Source: Abelmoschus esculentus
Taxonomy: Eukaryota > Streptophyta > Magnoliopsida > Malvales > Malvaceae
Length of the DNA: 64,000 bases
Reading direction: 5' to 3'
Assembly (NCBI GenBank): GCA_035048815.1
Contig: JAUCBN010000018.1
Span: 14,713,001-14,777,000, forward strand
The position numbers and the translations under genes are program-made. The notes under the pieces were generated by a model that saw only the letters and a list, made by a program, of their open reading frames with translations, was not told the origin of the DNA and did not search any database. Shown piece after piece: positions 57,438 to 64,000 of the stretch. How positions within the stretch are numbered: the first letter of the stretch is position 1; each line of letters opens with the position of its first letter.

Positions 57438-59415
57438 TATAACACCCATATTGTAAATAGGGAAAACCCTAATTTAAATTAAAATTTCTTAATTTCAAAA
57501 CCCTAGATATTAGGGATTTAATTTTGATCGAGGATCTTTTTAGTATTTTGTCCTTATTACTCATATCCTAATTGGATTAGGAACCCTAAATTGAACAAAC
57601 TTTTCCTTAATTTTTTTCTATCATTCCTCTGTTTTTTCTATTCTCTTTCCCAGTTTTCGTCTCTCACCATCCTTATAATTTCTCATTTAATTACCTTTTT
57701 CAAGTCACCGGTGAAGGAAGCAAGTAAGCAATGCTTTCATAGAACAAAAAATAAGGATATTATAAAAAAATATACACTTGCGTTTTCTCTATTTCTTAAT
57801 TTTAAATCTCTAATTTATCTTTCTTAGATTTTTGAATCTTCAAACTATGGATCCTTAGATTTAAAGAGAAATCGTGTGAATACTATAGAGTCAAATCCTC
57901 TAAAAGAAAGTGAGGGAAAGTCGTTTAGGGTGTTTGGTTTCAATCAGAGTCAGAGGGTTGTAATTGTACTAATACTGATAAGGTTTGGGATCGGGAATTT
58001 TGAATGGAAAGAATCTGTTTCTTGTTTAAAATAGAAGTCATATGAAAAAATAAAATATTATGGTATTTTTTTAACACATATTGCTGAAGGATCACCAAGG
58101 AGAAACGTAAGTGTGGCCACGGTGAAGAGGATGACGTTATTTTTCAAACATAGAGTGAAATATGAGTCGGATAATGAAGATGCTGATGTTTTGAAGGATA
58201 ATTCTCAATCTTCTCTATGGTGCTGGGAGATGAGATTTAAAGTGAATGTCCAGCATGCCAAGTAAAAAATCTGACGTACTTGTGGGAAAGAAAATTCAAA
58301 GGTTTATTGTTGTTGGTGGATCCCACGTAGATTTGTGGTGGTCATTAAGTCCATGGTTCTATCATTTTGCTTGAAATTTTCATGTTGTATGTAAACCCAC
58401 GTGAACTAGTAGGTAAGTTTTGGGGTGGTTATTCGGTGTAATAACCTTTAGACAACGTTGATACTAAGGAAGATGTCGTATTAACGCCTTTCATTGTCTA
58501 CTTAGAATGTTCCAGCAATTTTCCCGCGGGACACTTGATTCAACCTTGTTAGAAATAGGGATAATTCAGATTATGGAAAATATCCTTGTCAACGTTAGAG
58601 CTTGTACAACGATAGGTGTGTTCTCTTTTCGTACTAGATTTGTGTTCTATGATTAACTGATTATTGTGATACTGAGATTTTAAGATACTATGTGATTTTG
58701 AGGTCGGATTATCTGAACTGTGTGTTTCATATTTATATGATTATCTATGTTGAGATAGTTGAGATCATTTGCATTGATAGCATTACATGTGCATGGAGTG
58801 GATTGAACGAAGGAAGATGGTTTTTACCACAACTATGTTTGGCGAAATAAGGGGTGAGGGTTCTAAGGAACTACCTTCACTGTGACTAGTTTGGCTTTGC
58901 CACCATTACGATTGACGTTTGGAGTGTGGGACTACATTCTCTGTGACATTGCATACATCACTCATTGTGTTAATTTCTGCTAATATTTATCTATTATATC
59001 TATGATTAAGAACTGAGTGATATTATGATTTGTGATTGCACTTTATAGACACACTGACTTTATAATTATTCTTTTAGTTTAACTTTTTCATATACCAGTC
59101 CCTAGGAGTTGGTACTCGAAGCTCTGAAACGGATAATAAACTACTTATTATTTTCAGTATGTTTAGCTACCAGAGATTTCATTTCAGTTATTTTTGAGAT
59201 CATTAGGGATTGAGATGTTTTTTAATTCCATGCATTGTTTCGGATATACAATCTTTAATAATATTATTCAGAGTATTTATTTTTTAAAGATATATTTTAC
59301 TGTTTGTATGTTAAATTTGGTTTTTGAAATTACTTTTATACATTACTTGTCGAATAAGTTTTAAAACATCAATTTTAACCTACCGTACACCTCAAGTCGG
59401 GAATAAAGGGTTACA
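57438..59415 (+). repeat. 5' LTR of the plus-strand Gypsy
   Basis: About 1978 bp, ending in GGGTTACA immediately before the primer-site region. It contains 'cataccagtccctagg' (59090-59107) and two blocks, about 58840-58880 and 58890-58940, that both read 'ttggctttgccac/tttggcgaaataag'-like text. An open frame at 57591-57827 is chance. Confidence 0.8.
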
Positions 59416-59418
59416 TTT

Positions 59419-59430
59419 TGGTATCAGAGC
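59419..59430 (+). other. Primer-binding site of the plus-strand Gypsy
   Basis: TGGTATCAGAGC four bases after the LTR end, followed by 'caagttcaacactcgg', typical of Gypsy leaders. Confidence 0.88.
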
Positions 59431-59639
59431 CAAGTTCAACACTCGGACTGTGAGGTCCATAACTTGTGTTTTTAAAAATTTTTGAAAAGTATGCATGACT
59501 TAAATATTTTATGGATATGTGAGGTTTTAAAAAAAAGTATTTTAATATAAAATTTCCACGTGTTTTAAAATTGAAACTCCGGTATCAATCTATTTTAGGT
59601 TTTATTCTTATAGTTAGAGACTATATCACCTCGTAAGAG

Positions 59640-60480
59640 TGTTAGACTAATAGTGAGAATCTAATTATTGTCGATTATACTATTAATCAAAATGAGATGA
59701 AAATTCTAAAAGTTGAACCATAACCTAGGATACAACAGATTGTGAGTCAATAGTCGAGTGATAGAGATACACGTCAATAACCACGTCTTAAGGAGAATTT
59801 GTTTGACTCTGATGATAGTGAGATAGTGAAATTAGACAATTCTGCGATTAATTGAAAGTTACTGAAATACTTTAGTGATCAGTAAAAAATGCCACGAAGG
59901 TATTATCTGTTATTTTCTTGAGTGTTGGAATAATAATCTTTGTAGGTGTTTTAGATTAACACCCTTCTGATGCTAAATTTTGTATGGAGGGTCTTGAAAG
60001 AATGTTCGATGAGATAGAGTGATCTACCATTAAAAAAATTTGCTTCATTATTGTATGGTGACGAACAATGTTGGTGTAAGTTGAACAAATGCTGATGTCA
60101 ATTGACCAGGTGACTTGGGTGATCATCCGTCAGGCTTTTCAGAACTGTTATGCGAGACAATAATATTTAGCTTGTCAACACTAAACTTTCATTGACTTGA
60201 AATAGGAAGATATGCCTTTAACAAGATTTGAGATCCGATTTGTTGAGTAATATCAATATGCACCCAAACTAGAGGGCATAATGAAAGGTTAGTGCCGAGA
60301 TTTTTTTGAAGAAAATTTGATTTGAAATTTGTGAGAAGTAACTCTGTTTAAAGTTAAATCTTTCAATGAGTTGGAGGATCAGGTTAAGATTGTGGAAAAA
60401 ATATAAATAAAATCTATTTCTGTGAGTGAGATTGATTTCTCGATAACTGTTCAATGTCTCATGGTTAACCTAGTAGACGT
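59640..60480 (+). pseudogene. Gypsy gag remnant
   Basis: Text near 59980-60470, in changing frames, is Gypsy capsid-like: 'GLERMFDEIE', 'LTRFEIRFVE*YQYAP', and 'KSFNELEDQVKIVEK'. No knuckle is left; the sequence goes directly to text near a protease end. Confidence 0.55.
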
Positions 60481-60519
60481 CAATAGAATTTACAGTAATT
60501 TTCCCCTTAAAGTTCAAGG

Positions 60520-61440
60520 AGTGATGTTTCATGCGAACCTTATGAAACTTTTGTTCAATGATTTTGATCTTATCTTTGCTATAGATTGACTATCCAATTA
60601 TCGGGTTAACTTGGATTGTGAAGAAAAGAGCTTTCTAAAACCATCCGATAACCGAGTAAAAGTCCTAGTATGAGAGTGAAGAGAATTTTTTATCAATGTG
60701 ATATCAACTTTTAAAACTGAAATAATAATCAAGAAGAGTTTTGTGACCTATCTGGCGTACATTCTTTGATTCGAGGCAGTCAGATTCTAGAATGGATAAG
60801 ATTCGGGTTGTGTAAGACTTTCTGGATGTATTTCCTGAAGAATTACCGAGGGTGTCACCTAAGCGTGATAGATTGATTTTGGTAATGAGTTTATCATGGA
60901 ACAACTCTGGTATCTGTAGCACCCTACATATGGAACCTAAGGAGCTTAATAAGTTAAAGATTCAATTACAAAAACTTTTGGATTAGGGCTTATTAGACTA
61001 AGTGTTTCACCTTGGAGAGCTTCAGTTCTTTTTGTCAAAAAGAAAGATAAGACGCTCCGGTTGTGTAAAGAATAAATATCCCCTCCCACGAATTGAAAAT
61101 CTTTTTGATCAGTTTTGGGATGCTAAAGTTTTCTCTAAGATAGACTTGAGATATAGTTACTACCAACTCAGAGTAAAAGATTTTGATATTTTCAAGATAG
61201 CATTTCGGACACGTTATGACCATTATGATTTCTCATAATGGCTTTCGGATTATCTATTGCTCCTAAATATTCATGGACTTGATGAACAGAGTGTTTCGGC
61301 ACTATCTCGACCAGTTTGTGGTGGTTTTCATCGATGACATTTTAGTCTACTCTAAATCTGAGAATGAACGTGAAGAACATCTTTAAATTGTTTTACAGAC
61401 TCTGATAGAAAAACAACTATATAAAAAGTTCAGTAAATGA
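60520..61440 (+). pseudogene. Gypsy protease/reverse transcriptase remnant
   Basis: VVQDFLDVFPEELP-like text near 60806-60850 marks the protease-reverse transcriptase link. 61002-61238 has NKYPLPRIENLFDQFWDAKV, SKIDLRYSYYQLRV (first catalytic Asp). After a stop and shift, 'FVVVFIDDILVYSKSENE' (Asp-Asp box) is at 61315-61370. After that no known domain is seen; the remaining sequence to 61791 includes a piece of Gypsy pol C-terminus and the polypurine region. Confidence 0.78.
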
Positions 61441-61779
61441 GAATTTTAGCTTAGTGAGGTTATATTTTGGGGGCACATAGTTTCTACCGATGGTATCAAG
61501 GTAGAATCGAAAAAAATTAAGGCTATAATGAGTTGGAAGCAATCTAAGAATATATTTTGCTTTTTTACATTCGACCTGATGTAGGTTTTGAAGAAGAACT
61601 AGTTAAGATTCTAGAAAAGGAAAAAAAGTTCAACAAAATATAAGAGACTATTAAGATGATCAAGGTTTATGGCACTATCACGACTACGATGAGACTAAGA
61701 AGGAACTTAAGTATGTTGTTAAAGTTTAGTATCTACGTCTTTCTGAACCATGAAAATTTTGAGGCCGAAATTTCTTTTA

Positions 61780-61791
61780 TGAGGGGAGAGT
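61780..61791 (+). other. Polypurine tract of the plus-strand Gypsy
   Basis: 'tgaggggagagt' immediately before the 3' LTR start TGAACCACCC. Confidence 0.75.
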
Positions 61792-63224
61792 TGAACCACC
61801 CATATTTTAAATAAGGAGAACCCTAATTTAAATTAAAATTTCCTAATTTCAAAACCCTAGAGATTAGGGATTTAATTTTGATCGAGGTTCTTTTCAATAT
61901 TTTTACCCTCATTATTCGTATTCTAATTAGATTAGGAAACCTAAATTAAACAACCTTTTCCCCAACTTTTTTTTGTCGTTCCTCTATTCTTTCCCTTCTC
62001 TTTCCCAGTTTTCGTCTCTCACCATCCTTGTAATTTCTCATTTTCTTCCCTTTTTCAAGTCACCGGTGAAGGAAGCAAGCAACGCTTTCATAGACAAAAA
62101 AAAATAAGGATATTATAAGAAAATATAAACTTACATTTTCTCTATTTCTCAATTTTAAATCTCTACTTTATCTTCCTTAGATCTTTGGATATTCAAGCTA
62201 TGGATCCATAGATTTAAAGAGAAATCGTGTGAATACTATAGAGCCAAATCCTCTAGTAGAAAATGAGGGGAAGTCATTTAGGGTGCTTGGTTTCAATCAG
62301 AGTTAGAGGGTTGTAGTTATACTGATACTGATAAGGTTTGAGATCGAGGATTTTGATTGGAAAGAATTTGCTTCTTGTTTAAATAGAAGTCATATGAAGA
62401 AATAAAAGATTATGATATTTTTTTTGACACATATTGCTGAAGGGTCACCAAGGAAAAACGTAAGTGTGGCCATGATGAAGAGGATGGTGCTATTTTCAAA
62501 CATAGAGTGAAATATAAGTTGGATAACGAAGATGCTGATGTTTTGAAGGATAATTCTCAATCTTCTCTATGGTGTTGGGAGATGAGATTTAAAGTGAATT
62601 TTCAGCGTGCCAAGTTAAAAATTTGACGTACTTGAGAGGAAGAAAATTCAAAGGGTTAATGTTGTTGGTGGATCCCATGTAGATTTTTGATGGTCATTAA
62701 GTTCACGGTTCCATCATTTTGCTTGAGATTTTCATGTTGTATGCAAACCCACATGAAGTAATAGGTAAGTTTTGGGGTGGTATTCGGTGCAATTACCTTT
62801 AGACGACGTTGATACGAAGGACGATGTCGTACTACCGCCTTCACTACCTGCTCAGAATGTTACAACAATTTTCCCGCAGGACACTAGATTCAACCTTGTT
62901 AGAACAAAGGATAATTCAAATTGCGGAAAATATTCTTGTCAACATTAGAGCTTGTACAACGACAGGTGTGTTCTCTTTCTGTGCTAGATTTGTGTTCTGT
63001 GATTAACTGCTTATTGTGATACTGAGATTTTGAGATGTCATGTTATTTTGAGATCGGATTATCTGAACTATGTGTTTTGTATTCATAAGATTATCTATGT
63101 TGAGATATTTGAGATCATTTACATTGATAGCATTACATGTGCATGGGGTGAATTGTACGGAGGAATATGGTTTTTACCATAACTGGGTTTAGCGAAATAA
63201 GGTGTGAGGGATTCTGGGGAACTA
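61792..63224 (+). repeat. 3' LTR of the plus-strand Gypsy, truncated
   Basis: Collinear with 57438 to about 58877; homology stops at 'ggggaacta' (about 63224), some 540 bases short of the LTR end. Confidence 0.8.
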
Positions 63225-64000
63225 TTTAACCCCCTAAACCGACCTAAAAAAAATAGGTCGAATCTAGGAAGTTATGTTTGAAAACTTTATCATAAAAAAA
63301 CAATTTTAAAAATTATACTTGATTTAAAAATAAAATCATAATGATAACATAAATATCTCAAATATCTCAAAGTTTATAAAATAATAAATAATAATCTGAA
63401 TATCTAAAAATAGTTTTGCTTGAATAATTAAATACTGAATAAAATTTAAGATCCTCCAAGTACCATATGGCCTAAAGTTCAAAGATCTGTAAGAGAAAAA
63501 GCTAAGAGGGGGTAAGCTAAAGAGTTTAGTGTGTCTCTAAAGTGCAGATAAAAATAAAACACCGTTTACAAAATTATTTCTCAAAAGTAATATTTCAAAA
63601 AAATAAAAATAAAATACGATTCACATAAATAATTTTTTCAAGAATAAAGTTTTAGAGAAATGCAAATCATGATGTATGAATGATATCATACCCACAATAC
63701 AAGTCCCAACTACAACGTTATCAATCTGAGTGGAGGAGTTCCCTAGAACCCTAGAACCCTCACCTACAAAGTCACCAAAATCAAAGGGTGGTGTTAGGCT
63801 TCCGTAAAGCTGCCACGACTTTCTCCATACACAATCCCACCCCATGCACACAATATGATGTAACATGGTTTGAAAATCTAAAAACAATCACAATTCAATC
63901 CGAAATCATAATTTGTCTGAAATCTCAATTTTTTCAAAAACACAAATTAACAGGATATAAAAATCATATTTATTCTTAAAAATATGAAATCTCAAATATG
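63225..64000 (-). repeat. Inverted fragment of a related Gypsy LTR
   Basis: Read on the minus strand, it follows the middle and 3' part of the LTR at 57438: 'tgtgtgcatggggtgggatt' (63835-63854), 'ggtgagggttctaggg' (63746-63761), and 'agagacacactaaactcttt' (63518-63537, compare 'atagacacactgactttat' near 59046). It is diverged, so it is a different copy or subfamily, and it continues beyond the window. A small hairpin (cgaccta/taggtcg, 63240-63260) lies near the junction. Confidence 0.65.

Larger units (their letters stand above)
57438..63224 (+). mobile_element. Ty3/Gypsy retrotransposon, plus strand, internally deleted, 3' LTR truncated
   Basis: 5' LTR 57438-59415 and 3' LTR 61792 to about 63224 are collinear ('aaaccctaga.attagggatt', 'caagtcaccggtgaaggaag', 'ttttcccgc.ggacact'). 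A primer site and a polypurine tract adjoin them. Only 2.4 kb separates the LTRs, enough for gag scraps and part of the reverse transcriptase; RNase H and integrase are missing. The 3' LTR stops where inverted LTR sequence begins. The 5' end starts with TATAACACCC, a decayed TGTAACACCC. Confidence 0.82.

Overview
The window reads as nuclear DNA of a flowering plant. It is very AT-rich, is dominated by nested LTR retrotransposons, MITEs and satellite DNA, and holds one convincing host gene, with a plant-type promoter and an apparent 5'-leader intron. The repeat families (Sirevirus-like Copia, Ty3/Gypsy with long LTRs, Ale/Retrofit-like Copia, L1-type LINE, hAT and Mutator MITEs) suggest a eudicot. 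I suspect cotton or another Malvaceae, but that is an inference from general familiarity with such repeats, not a database result.

Layout, left half. 1-435 is the 3' part of a Sirevirus-like LTR. 833-1341 is a hAT-like MITE. 1740-6511 is a second MITE, broken by a minus-strand Gypsy solo LTR (1904-6168), which is itself broken by another solo LTR (3811-4884, perfect 5-bp target duplication). 6512-9900 is mostly anonymous AT-rich DNA with one less AT-rich island (about 8352-9000). 10118-10880 is an AT-rich minisatellite abutting a striking satellite of about 187 bp period (10983-12703), each unit of which carries two long quasi-palindromes. 13178-22201 is a decayed Copia element on the plus strand with a Gypsy fragment (15001 to about 18358) inserted in its protease region.

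Centre. 23639-24796 (minus) encodes an RMND5/GID2-type E3 ligase subunit of the GID/CTLH complex. Its leader (to about 26315) appears to contain two introns and a 5-codon upstream ORF, and a TATA box lies next to a TGGGCC site-II motif. Upstream is a 5'-truncated, dead LINE (26900-29690, minus). A second Copia element of the same lineage as the first, with intact ends and a perfect target duplication, lies on the minus strand at 31367-35771, so the host gene sits between an inverted pair. Two fold-back DNA elements follow (35955-36885, and 37448-38265 with a perfect 9-bp Mutator-type duplication), then another MITE (40730-41284).

Right half. 43282-64000 is a nest of LTR elements: a minus-strand Gypsy (from 43282) carrying a Copia solo LTR (45246-46686) in its gag, a complete Sirevirus-like Copia (47763-57423, perfect TCTAG duplication) in its 5' LTR, then a plus-strand Gypsy (57438 to about 63224) and, head to head with it, a piece of a related LTR in inverted orientation (63225-64000). 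All retroelement genes carry stops or frameshifts. The Sirevirus-like element has an additional third ORF after pol with a coiled-coil C-terminal half and an acidic tail.

I found no tRNA, rRNA or CRISPR array. The better candidates for something undescribed are the dyad-rich 187-bp satellite, the third ORF of the Sirevirus-like element, the fold-back elements, and the recurrence of the palindrome GTATCGATAC in different LTR families. Repeat boundaries come from reading the sequence by eye; divergences and copy numbers were not computed.
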